Shown here piece after piece: positions 1-9,362 of a DNA stretch of 64,000 nt. Below the pieces are notes generated by a model. That model worked only from the letters and a program-made list of their open reading frames with translations. It was not told the DNA's origin and ran no database searches. A program made the translations under genes and the position numbers. The DNA is from Gammaproteobacteria bacterium (GTDB taxonomy: Bacteria; Pseudomonadota; Gammaproteobacteria; Arenicellales; Arenicellaceae), in the NCBI GenBank assembly GCA_013002025.1, contig JABDKW010000051.1, positions 31,842 through 95,841 on the forward strand, read 5' to 3'. The stretch's first letter is position 1. Each line of letters starts with the position of its first letter.

Positions 1-927
1 TATCGCGAATATGGGGATGCTATCGAGCAATGCCTGGCACAACTGGATGATCGCCTCTCCAGTCTGCAGTTGCTCACCCGCCGAGCCACACAACATTATG
101 GTTATCCGAGCGGTTTGTTTCGCTGGCGAGCTGGCCTGTTAGACAGCATCAAACCCTGTATAGAATTCGCACCTCCGGGGGCGCTGGCGAATGTGCTGCG
201 GCGTATGGCCCAAGACTACCGACATACCCGCGATGGTTATCCTGACCTAATGGTGGTGCAGGACGGAGCGCTGCGTTTTGAAGAAATCAAAGCCCCGGGG
301 GATGTATTGCGCCCCAATCAGTTGGTCAGCATTAATCGCTTACGGCGCGCCGGTCTTAGGGTGGATGTCACTCAGATTGAATGGTCCACCGACCCCAATC
401 AATGCTATGCCGTGGTTGATATTGAAACTACCGGTGGCCGCCGTGGCCTACACAACATTACCGAGATTGCAGTGGTTAAGGTACAGGGCGGCAAGGTCAT
501 CGAACAATGGTCTACTCTGGTAAACCCGGAGCGCTCGATTCCGGCACATATAACGCGCCTGACCCGCATCACCAACGAAATGGTAGCGGGCGCACCAAAA
601 TTTCAGGACATTGCGGACCAACTTGAGGCACAACTCGAAGGCTGCATTTTTGTGGCGCATAATGTGGGCTTCGATTATGGCTTTATTAAAGCTGCATTCG
701 AGCGCATGAATCGCGGTTTTCGCCACCCCAAATATTGCACCGTTCGTCAGGCGCGCAAAGCCTTTCCCGGCATGGCTTCCTACAGCTTGGGCAACTTATG
801 TCAGTCTTTAGACATTGATTTAAACAATGCACATCGTGCACTCAGTGATGCCACCGCCACCGCGCATTTGTTATTGCTTATTCAGCAACAAGGCGAGTCT
901 CAGGATTGCGTCGCTGCCGCCCGCTGA
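1..927 (+). CDS. VRR-NUC nuclease fused to DEDDh 3'-5' exonuclease (C-terminal part, truncated by window edge)
   Basis: The frame is open from base 1, so the N-terminus lies outside the window. The visible 308 residues hold two nuclease modules. The first is a VRR-NUC (PD-(D/E)XK) domain like that ending FAN1 nucleases: GYPDL with its Asp near base 244, then FEEIKAPGD with the E-x-K pair near bases 283-291, followed by a conserved Gln. The second, from about base 415, is a DnaQ/epsilon-like exonuclease with all DEDDh residues: DIETTG, HNVGFDYGFI and HRALSDA. The family assignment implies a DNA repair nuclease cutting branched or cross-linked DNA, with 3'-5' trimming added; that combined role is inferred. 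Its 3' end overlaps the convergent permease gene by 28 bp. Confidence 0.8.
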   Translation, partial: YREYGDAIEQCLAQLDDRLSSLQLLTRRATQHYGYPSGLFRWRAGLLDSIKPCIEFAPPGALANVLRRMAQDYRHTRDGYPDLMVVQDGALRFEEIKAPGDVLRPNQLVSINRLRRAGLRVDVTQIEWSTDPNQCYAVVDIETTGGRRGLHNITEIAVVKVQGGKVIEQWSTLVNPERSIPAHITRLTRITNEMVAGAPKFQDIADQLEAQLEGCIFVAHNVGFDYGFIKAAFERMNRGFRHPKYCTVRQARKAFPGMASYSLGNLCQSLDIDLNNAHRALSDATATAHLLLLIQQQGESQDCVAAAR

Positions 928-2219
928 AAATGGAGCGAAACCCAATAGGCTAAACAACCAATCGCCACCGTCGGTAGTACCGCATAAAACTGACGTACAT
1001 CGTTTAGTGCCGACAGCATCGCGAACAACACCGTGCAACTGACAAACACCAGCGGGGCAAAGGGATACCAGGGTGTCGACGGCCGGTCTCCACTGCGCCA
1101 GTGCACGACAAACAAGCTGCTGACCGCCAAGGCCAGACACAGCGACAGGGTCAGCCCCAAATACGACAATAAGCCGCGCAGATCGGAGGCCAGAATTAAT
1201 AACAGCGACATGCCGATTTGCAGCAAGATGGACATTCGCGGCGGCTCGCCGGCCTGCGCCCGAAACCATTTTGGCAAAGCGCCATCCTCTGCCATTTTGG
1301 CGTAGACCCGTGGCCCAGCCAACGCCATCGCGCTGATCGAGGTTAACAAGGATATAACGATCACCACTTCGATCACGCGTTGCGCGCTATCGCCGCCCAG
1401 CGCTTGGGCCGCTAGCGCTGCGATTTCTGCTTGCCCTTGGATCACGGCCGGTGCTTGGGCATATAAAAATACCGCATTCACAGAGACACAAAGAAGCATG
1501 GTAATAAAGGTTCCGATTATCATGCCACGCGGTACCGTCGTGCGCGCATCACGTACTTCCCCGGCAATATAGGCAGCGGCATTAAAGCCTGAATAACTCA
1601 ATGAAATCCACACCAGGCTGTTAGCAAAGGCCAGCGCATTAAAGGTAGCTAAAGTCCCTGTATCAAGGGCTGGTAGTGCAGGCGATACAGCAAACTGCCA
1701 ACCCGACCAGACTACTCCCACCAACAGCAAGAGTAGCATCACACCGACCAAAAATTCATGTGTACGGGCACCACTGCTGGTGCGCACAATGTGAATTGCA
1801 CCGGCCAACAGCACCACCGCTACCGCAATGGTGTCTTGCGGCAAGTCTCGTAATCCGGGCAAGGCTGAATGCGCATAGGCCTCCAGCGCGGAAGCTGCGA
1901 ACGCAATCGCACCCGGGAACCCGGCCAACAGCGAAATCCAGCCAGCAATGAAGCCCGCCAACGGATGAATCGACCGCGATAAATACAGATACTCCCCGCC
2001 GGACTCGGTGATATGACGCACCAGCATCGCGTAACTGGCGGCGCCCGACAGCGCGATTAGCCCGGCCACAAACCAGGCCAGCAGCACCCATTCACGCGAA
2101 CCAAGATCCGCCAGCGCATAGCCCGAGGTGGTATAGATTCCTGCGCCCACTGCATTGCCGACGACTAGCGAAACCAGCGCCCACACACCAAAGCCGTAAG
2201 ACTGCGAGGGGCTTTTCAA
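900..2219 (-). CDS. APC-family amino acid permease
   Basis: A 439-residue inner-membrane protein with about 12 hydrophobic segments. The first carries the glycine-rich APC signature GNAVGAGIY at residues 21-29, which forms the unwound substrate-binding part of TM1 in this superfamily. Length and layout fit a proton-coupled amino acid transporter or exchanger. The substrate cannot be read from the sequence. It starts three bases after the DUF1415 stop and is the last gene of a tightly packed minus-strand chain that begins at ybbA. The convergent 3' overlap with the nuclease gene leaves no room for a separate terminator. Confidence 0.85.
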   Translation of the reverse strand: MKSPSQSYGFGVWALVSLVVGNAVGAGIYTTSGYALADLGSREWVLLAWFVAGLIALSGAASYAMLVRHITESGGEYLYLSRSIHPLAGFIAGWISLLAGFPGAIAFAASALEAYAHSALPGLRDLPQDTIAVAVVLLAGAIHIVRTSSGARTHEFLVGVMLLLLLVGVVWSGWQFAVSPALPALDTGTLATFNALAFANSLVWISLSYSGFNAAAYIAGEVRDARTTVPRGMIIGTFITMLLCVSVNAVFLYAQAPAVIQGQAEIAALAAQALGGDSAQRVIEVVIVISLLTSISAMALAGPRVYAKMAEDGALPKWFRAQAGEPPRMSILLQIGMSLLLILASDLRGLLSYLGLTLSLCLALAVSSLFVVHWRSGDRPSTPWYPFAPLVFVSCTVLFAMLSALNDVRQFYAVLPTVAIGCLAYWVSLHFQRAAATQS

Positions 2220-2222
2220 GGG

Positions 2223-2774
2223 CTAGTCTGCCACCATGCAGGCCGCCAGCCGACGGGCCAATTCATCACCGCCGAGTTGTTGCATGAGTGCGATGTTCCG
2301 AGTGGGTACCCGATCAATATCGGGGTGTGAGGCAATCGCCTGCGATACGCTGGTTTCGCGCAATATATGTAACATGGGGTAGGGTGATCGATTGGTGTAA
2401 TTTTCGGCGTCTTGCGGATCGGTATTCGCGAATTGGTAATCGGGGTGAAAGCTGGCAATCTGATACACGCCCTGCATCTGCAGCTGGGCCAGAAAGCCTT
2501 CTGCTAAATCCAAAAACTGATTATATTTATCGAAGGCTGTTAGCGCATTAGGGTGAATAAGCAATGTCGTCTCGATGCTATTGTCGTGTTGCAGGCGCCG
2601 CAGTTCAGCTTCCAGCGCGATCAATAAATCAACTTCTTCATTGGCGTCCGTCACACTGAAACGAATCCGCTGGTGAAACAACTCGCGCTCGGCAAATGGA
2701 CATAAGCCGAGGTCAATCACAATCGTCTCAAGCCACCGTCGCACCTGGTCAATACAGAGCTGCTGATCAGGCAT
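2223..2774 (-). CDS. DUF1415 family protein
   Basis: A 183-residue soluble protein resembling the DUF1415 family of proteobacteria. Visible conserved stretches are LGLCPFAERE near the N-terminus, LLIHPNAL in the middle and the later SFHPDYQF and NRSPYPMLHILRE segments. The function of the family is not known. I chose the ATG at 2774 because it lies two bases after the stop of the 50-residue gene, which suggests translational coupling; an in-frame TTG at 2780 would overlap that stop. The amino acid permease follows after three bases. Confidence 0.8.
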   Translation of the reverse strand: MPDQQLCIDQVRRWLETIVIDLGLCPFAERELFHQRIRFSVTDANEEVDLLIALEAELRRLQHDNSIETTLLIHPNALTAFDKYNQFLDLAEGFLAQLQMQGVYQIASFHPDYQFANTDPQDAENYTNRSPYPMLHILRETSVSQAIASHPDIDRVPTRNIALMQQLGGDELARRLAACMVAD

Positions 2775-2776
2775 GG

Positions 2777-2929
2777 TCAATCGCCTTCAAGATCCTTCTT
2801 CAATTCCTGCTTGGCAGCTGCCCGCTCCGCTTTCTTGCTTTTGCCATGCACATGGGATTTGTGCATCAACGGATTCAGGCTGACCTTGCTGCGCGGTTTG
2901 ATCGATGGCTTTTTCTTGTTTTTACTCAC
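2777..2929 (-). CDS. Small basic protein (50 aa), unknown function
   Basis: Short GTG-start frame encoding 50 residues, rich in Lys and Ser: it opens VSKNKKKPSIKPRSK and ends KKDLEGD, with a KSKKAERAAAKQEL helix-like segment. Its GTG overlaps the TGA of the TPR gene (GTGA, bases 2926-2929), and its own TGA is two bases before the ATG of the DUF1415 gene. Both junctions are typical of coupled translation and are the main argument that it is real. Predicted very basic and soluble, so nucleic acid or ribosome contact is possible. I do not recognise a family with confidence. Confidence 0.65.
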   Translation of the reverse strand: MSKNKKKPSIKPRSKVSLNPLMHKSHVHGKSKKAERAAAKQELKKDLEGD

Positions 2930-3552
2930 TCGGGATCATTGCTCGACTGGCGTCGCTTTATTTTGTTGCTGACCCGCTCCAACTTTCGCACCGCCATAGG
3001 CCAATCTTCAACGATGGCGAGCGCCGCCAGATATTGTTCGCGCGCCTCCTCAAGCCGGCCCTGACCCTCCAGCGCCATGCCTTTGTTGAGCATGGCAATA
3101 TGCGCTTTGTGCAAACCCAGCTCCAGAGCGCGGTCATAATCCGCTATTGCCTCTGGATACTTTTCCACCAGAAACCACATATTACCCCGGTTAACATAGG
3201 CTTCTGCTGTATCGTCGCTAAGCTCAATGGCGCGGTTATAATCTTTCACCGCCGCCTCGTAATCTTCAATTGCTACCTGTAATACACCACGGTTCACATA
3301 GGTGGCCACCAGATCTTTTTTCTTTAAGCTACCATAGGATATGGCACGGTCACACACCTCCACATCGCTGCGGCTGGCAAAGCCGGTCATGGAGGCAGTG
3401 CTGGAGAGTTCAAAACATTCCTTGGCAAAACTGGAGCCACCCAACACTTGCATGGACTGCGCCAGTGCGGGGCTGCTGGCAATCCACAGTCCGTAGGCCA
3501 ATAACAGGCGGCGGCCGGGGCCAAAGTTAAATTTGTTGCTAATCATCGGCAT
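2926..3552 (-). CDS. Periplasmic TPR-repeat protein
   Basis: About 208 residues. The ATG at 3552 (or the one two codons later) gives a clear signal peptide, a basic stretch, a hydrophobic core and ALA|Q cleavage near residue 31. A longer frame reaches 3666 but would run into ybbP and lose the signal peptide. The exported part holds tandem tetratricopeptide repeats from about residue 85 to 190 (AYVNRGNMWFLVEKYPEAI and AHIAMLNKGMALEGQGRL), plus two cysteines in the N-terminal third. Such proteins are protein-protein scaffolds; the partner is unknown. It lies 46 bases downstream of ybbP and overlaps the next small gene by 4 bases. Confidence 0.75.
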   Translation of the reverse strand: MPMISNKFNFGPGRRLLLAYGLWIASSPALAQSMQVLGGSSFAKECFELSSTASMTGFASRSDVEVCDRAISYGSLKKKDLVATYVNRGVLQVAIEDYEAAVKDYNRAIELSDDTAEAYVNRGNMWFLVEKYPEAIADYDRALELGLHKAHIAMLNKGMALEGQGRLEEAREQYLAALAIVEDWPMAVRKLERVSNKIKRRQSSNDPE

Positions 3553-3598
3553 GGTTATCAAGAGTGTAGACCAAGGCCGTGCCCAACGCATGGCATGC

Positions 3599-6133
3599 TT
3601 AGGCAATCTGGCGTAGAGATTGCAATGGGGGCACGGTAATAATCTCGCGGCTGCGCAATAGTCCAAGCGTGGTAATCAGCACAACACCAGACACTATGCC
3701 CAGTATCCACAGCTCCGGGTGCCACAGTGGCGTCATCTCGAATACCTTTAACTGCAGGAAGTACAAAATTATCTCTGCCCCAATACTGGCGATCAGGCCT
3801 GCGATGGCGCCTAGAGCCACAAATTCAGTCGCCAATGCCCCGACCACGATTTTGCGCGAACTCCCCAGGGTGCGCAGCACGGCATTTTCTCGTAAGCGCT
3901 CATCAAAGGACACACCAATTGCCGCAAACAACACCAGCGCCCCACAGGCCAGCACTAATAATAAAATCATTTCCAGACCTTGAGTAACGCGGTCAATAAC
4001 ATCTCTAATCTGTTTGATAATGGCGCCCAGCTCAATCACCACGGCGGTCGGGTATTGTTGAATGATCTGATTTACAAACGGCGCCGATTGCACAAATGGG
4101 CCGCTCTGCTGTTGCGGCTTAGCGCGCACGCTGGTAATCCAGTTAGGCGCGAATTTATCCAATGCGCCGGGCCGAAAAATAATAAAAAAGTTCGGTGTCA
4201 TATTCTGCCAATCCACGCTGCGCAGGCTGGTCAGGCGAGCCGCAAATGTAAGTCCGCCAATACTGAATTCAATCACATCGCCTAAACCGACACCCAACTC
4301 ATTGGCGACATCAATCTCCATGGAAAATTGAAACTCTTCACTGGCTTGCGAATCGTTATCCCACCACTGACCCGCCACAATCTCATTGGCCTCGGGCAAC
4401 AGCGCCGCCTGAGTAAGACTGACTTCACGACTCAGGCCACCGGCGCGGCTTAACCGCGCCCGGGTTAAAGGCTCGCCATTCAGCCCCACCAGACGACCTC
4501 TTACCATCGGGTACCAATGTTGTGCTTGCGCTTCCTGTTCCGCTAACAGCGTCTTGACTGGTTCTAATTCATCACTGGCGACATTGAAGAGAAAGTGACT
4601 CGGCGCGTCGTCCGGTAATTGTGCCTGCCACTCGCCGATAAGCTGAGTGCGCAACCCGACCACCACCAACAGCAACATCAAGGTGATGGAAAACCCCACC
4701 AACTGCACCAGCGTTTGCGCTCGACGACGCCATAGATTAGCCAGCCCCAGACGCACATAACTGCCATGCCAATTACCGAACTGCTGCACCAGCTTTAAAA
4801 TTTGCAAGGCAATAATCGCGCAAATAGCGAACAACGCGAACAGCGCCGACAGAAACATCAGCGCCAGCACCACACTGCCGCTGTACCAGAGGGTCAGCGC
4901 CAATAGTGCCGCAATACCAATGATCAGCCGTTTGCCCTGGCTCACAAGATCATCGGGCAGATCCCGGCGCAATACTCTCAAAGGCGCGATGGCGGGCAGA
5001 TGCCATAAAGCAGGCAGGGCAAAGCCCATCACACACACCATGCCGGTGATGGCCGCGACCAGCCACGGTCGCCAGCCAGCTGCGGGGAGAATCGCATCAA
5101 ACAATTCGCGAGCCACCTGCAATAACAGATAATGCGCGGCCCAGCCGAGCAGCATGCCGACTACAGTAGCGCTGACGGTAATCATCAGTAAGCGCATTAG
5201 GTGGCTACGCCGAATGGCCGCGCTGGATTGACCCCAGGCCTTCATCAAGGCGACTTGATCGGTCAGGCGCGTAGCGTATCGATGGCTGGCCAGCGCCATT
5301 GCCAGACCTGCCAGTAACACACCAATGGTGCCGCTTAGTAACAGGAAGGCGCGGCCCCGTTGCAGGGCTTCACTGAGCCGCTCTTCCGCATTGTCAGGCG
5401 TTTGCAGGCGATGGTGGCGTACGCCATCTTCACCATTGGCTGCAATATCCGCCTGTTCAAACCACTGCGTAAAAGAGCTGATCTGCGGCTCGCTGCCGGC
5501 TAATAACAATTGATAAAAAATTTGGCTGCCGGGTCGAACCAGTTGCGAGCCAGGCAGGTCTTCGTAACTCATCATGACCCGCGCACCGGCCACCGAGAAC
5601 CCGCTGCCACGATCCGGTTCTTTGGAGATTAACCGCGATACACGCAGCTTGCTGTAACCGACTTCCAGTTCATCACCGAGCTTAATGTTGAGTAGATTCA
5701 ACAGCCGTGGCTCCACCCACACTTCGCCCGCTGGGGGCCCATGTTCAACGCGTTCCAGCCGCTCAATCTGAGTCTCGCCGGAAAGTTCCATCTGGCCGCG
5801 CAGTGGATAGGTATTTTGTACCGCTTTAACCGATGCCAAATGGCTGGCATCTCCAAAAAACACCATCGATCGAAAACGTGCCACGCGGGCGGTTTCCAAA
5901 CCTAACTCATTGGCCTGAGACTCATATTGATTGGGGATCGCGACCCCGCCCTGCAGCGATAAATCGGCTGCCAGAAAGCTGCTGATTTGATCGTTCAGAC
6001 CGCGCTCTACCCTATCCGCGAGCAGACTGACTGCCGTCACCACCATGACCGCCAATACCAGAGCCGTGATAATCAGGTTTAATTGGCCTCCGCGCCAATC
6101 TCGCCACAGCAGTTTGGCATCTACCATACTCAT
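3599..6133 (-). CDS. ybbP: ABC transporter permease, FtsX/MacB type (YbbP-like)
   Basis: An 844-residue inner-membrane protein with an N-terminal membrane anchor, a large extracytoplasmic domain, and two FtsX-type clusters of membrane segments (about residues 265-430 and 690-830) separated by a second soluble domain. This is the duplicated FtsX architecture of YbbP, slightly longer than the E. coli protein. It overlaps the ATPase gene ybbA by ATGA (6130-6133), and tesA diverges upstream, reproducing the conserved tesA-ybbA-ybbP locus. The complex is expected to act as a mechanotransmission or lipoprotein/lipid-related ABC system rather than a classic importer; the substrate is not established. 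Confidence 0.88.
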   Translation of the reverse strand: MSMVDAKLLWRDWRGGQLNLIITALVLAVMVVTAVSLLADRVERGLNDQISSFLAADLSLQGGVAIPNQYESQANELGLETARVARFRSMVFFGDASHLASVKAVQNTYPLRGQMELSGETQIERLERVEHGPPAGEVWVEPRLLNLLNIKLGDELEVGYSKLRVSRLISKEPDRGSGFSVAGARVMMSYEDLPGSQLVRPGSQIFYQLLLAGSEPQISSFTQWFEQADIAANGEDGVRHHRLQTPDNAEERLSEALQRGRAFLLLSGTIGVLLAGLAMALASHRYATRLTDQVALMKAWGQSSAAIRRSHLMRLLMITVSATVVGMLLGWAAHYLLLQVARELFDAILPAAGWRPWLVAAITGMVCVMGFALPALWHLPAIAPLRVLRRDLPDDLVSQGKRLIIGIAALLALTLWYSGSVVLALMFLSALFALFAICAIIALQILKLVQQFGNWHGSYVRLGLANLWRRRAQTLVQLVGFSITLMLLLVVVGLRTQLIGEWQAQLPDDAPSHFLFNVASDELEPVKTLLAEQEAQAQHWYPMVRGRLVGLNGEPLTRARLSRAGGLSREVSLTQAALLPEANEIVAGQWWDNDSQASEEFQFSMEIDVANELGVGLGDVIEFSIGGLTFAARLTSLRSVDWQNMTPNFFIIFRPGALDKFAPNWITSVRAKPQQQSGPFVQSAPFVNQIIQQYPTAVVIELGAIIKQIRDVIDRVTQGLEMILLLVLACGALVLFAAIGVSFDERLRENAVLRTLGSSRKIVVGALATEFVALGAIAGLIASIGAEIILYFLQLKVFEMTPLWHPELWILGIVSGVVLITTLGLLRSREIITVPPLQSLRQIA

Positions 6134-6825
6134 CCGTTGCGACTCTCTACCTGGCCATCATTAATCACAATGATATCGTCGCAACGCTCCGCCAGGCGCT
6201 GCTCATGAGTGACCAGCACCAGCGTCGTGTCGCTGGCGTGGTTCAACTCGAACAACAAGTCACTGACCTTCTGCCCAGTGCCCTGATCCAGATTGCCGGT
6301 CGGCTCATCGGCGAACAACACCTTGGGCCGGCAGGCAAAGGCGCGCGCAATGGCAACTCGCTGTTGCTCTCCACCAGAGAGCTGTTTCGGGTAATGACCG
6401 AGGCGTTCTGCCAGGCCAACCTTGCTTAGATATTCCGTGGCTCGTTGGCGTGCTTGATTATCGCCGGCCAGTTCCATAGGCAGGCAGACATTTTCCAGCG
6501 CGGTTAGGCTGGTAAGCAATTGAAAAGTCTGGAATACAAAGCCCACGAGTTCGGCACGCACAGCCGCGCGGCCTTCTTCGTTCATGGCAGTAATCTGGTG
6601 CTTACCGAGCCAGATATCACCTTCACTGGGTGTATCCAAACCGGCCAGCAAGCCGAGCAAAGTGGACTTACCGGCGCCCGAAGGACCAATAATGGCAAGG
6701 CTCTGCCCAGCTTGAACTTGCAGTGAAACGTCCCTGACAATAGTAAGCGTGTGATCCGGTGTGCTGACGCGCTTGGTAACTGCGTCCGCGCGAATAATTA
6801 ATTCAGTCAATCTGGCTTGATCCAT
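6130..6825 (-). CDS. ybbA: ABC transporter ATP-binding protein (YbbA-like)
   Basis: A 231-residue ABC ATPase of the LolD/MacB group. Walker A GPSGAGKS at residues 47-54, signature LSGGEQQR at 149-156, Walker B LFADEP with its catalytic Glu near residue 174, and a switch His in VLVTHEQ. It should power the YbbP permease, whose start codon overlaps its stop. It is divergent from tesA with 51 bases between start codons, so the two transcription units share a very short promoter region. Confidence 0.9.
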   Translation of the reverse strand: MDQARLTELIIRADAVTKRVSTPDHTLTIVRDVSLQVQAGQSLAIIGPSGAGKSTLLGLLAGLDTPSEGDIWLGKHQITAMNEEGRAAVRAELVGFVFQTFQLLTSLTALENVCLPMELAGDNQARQRATEYLSKVGLAERLGHYPKQLSGGEQQRVAIARAFACRPKVLFADEPTGNLDQGTGQKVSDLLFELNHASDTTLVLVTHEQRLAERCDDIIVINDGQVESRNG

Positions 6826-6876
6826 GGTCTGCTAAAATAGGGGTCGATTCTACCCGACCCGCGGTGCGGATTCTGT

Positions 6877-7512
6877 ATGGCAATGCGATTCATGACAAAA
6901 GTTTTAGTGTTGATGGCTGTGCTGCTGACTACAGCGGTTCAGGCCCGCAGTAGTGATGGTCAGCACCTACTCGTGTTTGGTGACAGCCTCAGTGCCGCGT
7001 ATGGCATCGACATTGAAAAGGGCTGGGCGAGTTTGCTGGCCCAGCATTGGCAACAGAACGGCAAGCCACATCGACTGACCAATGCCAGCATCTCGGGCGA
7101 AACCACAGACGGCGGACTTGCCCGCTTGCCCGTCACGCTGCAAGAAATTAAGCCCGATATTGTGGCCATTGAATTAGGTGCCAATGATGGCTTACGAGGC
7201 CACCCGCTCACGCGTATTCAAGCAAATCTAGAGAGGATGGTAGACCTGGTAGAGGCTGCCGGTGCGCAACCCATTGTGATCGGCATCTCATTGCCGCCTA
7301 GCCATGGACCGCGCTATGTAGACGGCTTTCGCAGCCTGTTTGCCAAGGTTGCTGAAGCCAAACAGGTGCCGTTTATCGACTTTTATCGCGCCGAATTCTT
7401 TGATCAACCGGGCTATATTCAGGAAGACGGTATGCACCCGACTGAGGCACCACAACCGCTGATTCGCGATGCCGTGTTGGGCTTTCTGGAGCAACAGAAT
7501 CTGTTGCAATAA
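6877..7512 (+). CDS. tesA: Periplasmic acyl-CoA thioesterase I / lysophospholipase L1 / arylesterase
   Basis: A 211-residue SGNH hydrolase with an N-terminal signal peptide ending near AVQA (residues 20-23). The family blocks are all visible: block I FGDSLS with nucleophile Ser37, block II SGETT, block III GANDG with Asn103, and block V DGMHPT with Asp184 and His187. It hydrolyses fatty acyl thioesters and esters in the periplasm. Divergence from ybbA-ybbP is the conserved arrangement. A TAAAAT hexamer at 6833-6838 is a possible -10 element, and the leader can fold a GGGTCG/CGACCC hairpin (6841-6860). Confidence 0.92.
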   Translation: MAMRFMTKVLVLMAVLLTTAVQARSSDGQHLLVFGDSLSAAYGIDIEKGWASLLAQHWQQNGKPHRLTNASISGETTDGGLARLPVTLQEIKPDIVAIELGANDGLRGHPLTRIQANLERMVDLVEAAGAQPIVIGISLPPSHGPRYVDGFRSLFAKVAEAKQVPFIDFYRAEFFDQPGYIQEDGMHPTEAPQPLIRDAVLGFLEQQNLLQ

Positions 7513-7516
7513 AGCC

Positions 7517-9265
7517 ATGCACAGTCACGAACAAGTCATTGCCAGCCTGCCGGAACATTTACGCCCCTTTGTGGCGCGTCAGGATTACGACGCCTACACG
7601 CCGCGTGACCACGCGATCTGGCGATTTTTGCTGCAGCAGTTAAACGCCAACCTCAAGCACAGCGCGCACCCCACCTACTTCGAAGGTTTGGCCGCCACCG
7701 GCATTGGGTTAGACGCCATACCGCGCATCGAAGAGATGAATGCCTGCCTCAGCAAACTGGGTTGGCGGGCAGTGGTGGTAGACGGCTTTTTACCACCCGC
7801 AGTATTTATGGAGTTTCAGGCCATTAAAGTATTGGTCATCGCGGTCAATATTCGCTCGTTTGAACACATGCTGTATACCCCAGCGCCCGACATCGTGCAT
7901 GAATCGGCCGGGCATGCCCCGTTTTTAATTGATATTGATTACGCCGAATTCCTGCAGCGATTTGGCGAATGTGGCATGCAGGCCATTGCCAGCAAAGCAG
8001 ACTGGGACGTTTACGAAGCAGTTCGGGAGCTATCTATTGTTAAGGAACGCGCTGATGCCAGCCCCAGCGAGATTGCCGCTGCCGAAGCCCGCTTGGAGGC
8101 GGCCAACGCGGCCAATAGCCAACCCTCTGAAGCCGCGCTATTGTCCCGGCTGCACTGGTGGACGGTGGAGTACGGACTGGTGGGTGAACTGCAGAACTAT
8201 GAAATTTTCGGTGCCGGGCTATTGTCCTCTCTCGGCGAGAGTCAGTCTTGCCTGGATGATACGGCGGTTAAAAAGTTACCCCTGACCGTCAACGCCATCC
8301 ATACACCCTATCAGATTACTGACCCGCAACCGCAACTGTTTGTTACCGAGTCCTGCCGACACTTGTCTCAGGTTCTGGAAGAATTCAGTCGCCATATGTG
8401 TTGTCACCGCGGCGGTGCCAGTGCCTTACAGGAGGCGGTTGAAGCGGGCTCAGTCAATACCGCCACGACCAATGCGGGCCTGCAAATATCAGGGCGGTTC
8501 AGCCGCGTCATCACCGATGCCGTGGGCAATGCGGTGTACTTTAATACCGAGGGGCCCAGTCAGTTAGCCTATCAGGGCAAAGAATTATCCGGCCATGGTA
8601 TCGACTATCATAAGCCCGGATTCGGCTCGCCGGTCGGTCGGTTACGTGCCTTTGAACGTTGTCTATCGTGTTACACCGTCGATGAATTAAAGCGACATCA
8701 TATTGTTGAAGGCGAGCGGGTGGTTCTGAATTTTCTATCCGGCATCATGGTGGACGGGAAACTGAGCAGGATAGTCCGGCGCGATCAAAAAAATCTCATT
8801 TTCAGTTTTCAAAATTGCACCGTCAAAGATGAAGCGGGTCATATACTGTTTGAACCGGATTGGGGCACCTACGACATGAGCGTAGGCGATCAAATTGTCT
8901 CCGTGGAAGGGGGGTCTGCAGATCAACACGGCTTCCCGCTGTATGACTCTCCGTCGCAAAAGGTAACCCAATCTCAACAATACGATGCGGCGACACAGGC
9001 ACAATTTGAATGGTACCAAAAGCTCGGCAATGCCCGAACTCAGGGTGTGAATACGGCCGAACTTGATTCGATGATCACCGAGATAAGTAATTTGCAGAAG
9101 GCCGACTGGCTACTCACGTTTGAGGCGCTGGAGTTGGCTCAGCAACAGGCACTGGCCGGTGAATTACAAACCCAATTGCGAGATTCCTTAATCGCTCAAC
9201 AGCAACAGGGGCCGGAGGATGTGTCGACTTTAATCGGTTATGGCTTAAGTCGGCTGGGACTCTGA
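7517..9265 (+). CDS. Biopterin-dependent aromatic amino acid hydroxylase, long form
   Basis: A 582-residue protein counted from the ATG at 7517, four bases after the tesA stop. The N-terminal half is an aromatic amino acid hydroxylase: HESAGH supplies iron ligands His128 and His133, and WWTVEYG supplies Glu218. The expected reaction is tetrahydropterin-dependent hydroxylation of phenylalanine (or another aromatic amino acid). Typical proteobacterial PhhA is about 260-300 residues, so the extra C-terminal 230 or so residues are notable; that region contains no motif I recognise. Long forms of this type occur in other bacteria. No pterin dehydratase gene (phhB) is nearby. Substrate preference cannot be decided here. 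Confidence 0.85.
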   Translation: MHSHEQVIASLPEHLRPFVARQDYDAYTPRDHAIWRFLLQQLNANLKHSAHPTYFEGLAATGIGLDAIPRIEEMNACLSKLGWRAVVVDGFLPPAVFMEFQAIKVLVIAVNIRSFEHMLYTPAPDIVHESAGHAPFLIDIDYAEFLQRFGECGMQAIASKADWDVYEAVRELSIVKERADASPSEIAAAEARLEAANAANSQPSEAALLSRLHWWTVEYGLVGELQNYEIFGAGLLSSLGESQSCLDDTAVKKLPLTVNAIHTPYQITDPQPQLFVTESCRHLSQVLEEFSRHMCCHRGGASALQEAVEAGSVNTATTNAGLQISGRFSRVITDAVGNAVYFNTEGPSQLAYQGKELSGHGIDYHKPGFGSPVGRLRAFERCLSCYTVDELKRHHIVEGERVVLNFLSGIMVDGKLSRIVRRDQKNLIFSFQNCTVKDEAGHILFEPDWGTYDMSVGDQIVSVEGGSADQHGFPLYDSPSQKVTQSQQYDAATQAQFEWYQKLGNARTQGVNTAELDSMITEISNLQKADWLLTFEALELAQQQALAGELQTQLRDSLIAQQQQGPEDVSTLIGYGLSRLGL

Positions 9266-9362
9266 CTCGCGTGGGCCCCGTTGTTGTACTATGTTTGATA
9301 TAACCCCAAACATAATTCCTACGTTGTTATTTCGATAACGACCTACCAAAAGGCCCAATGCA

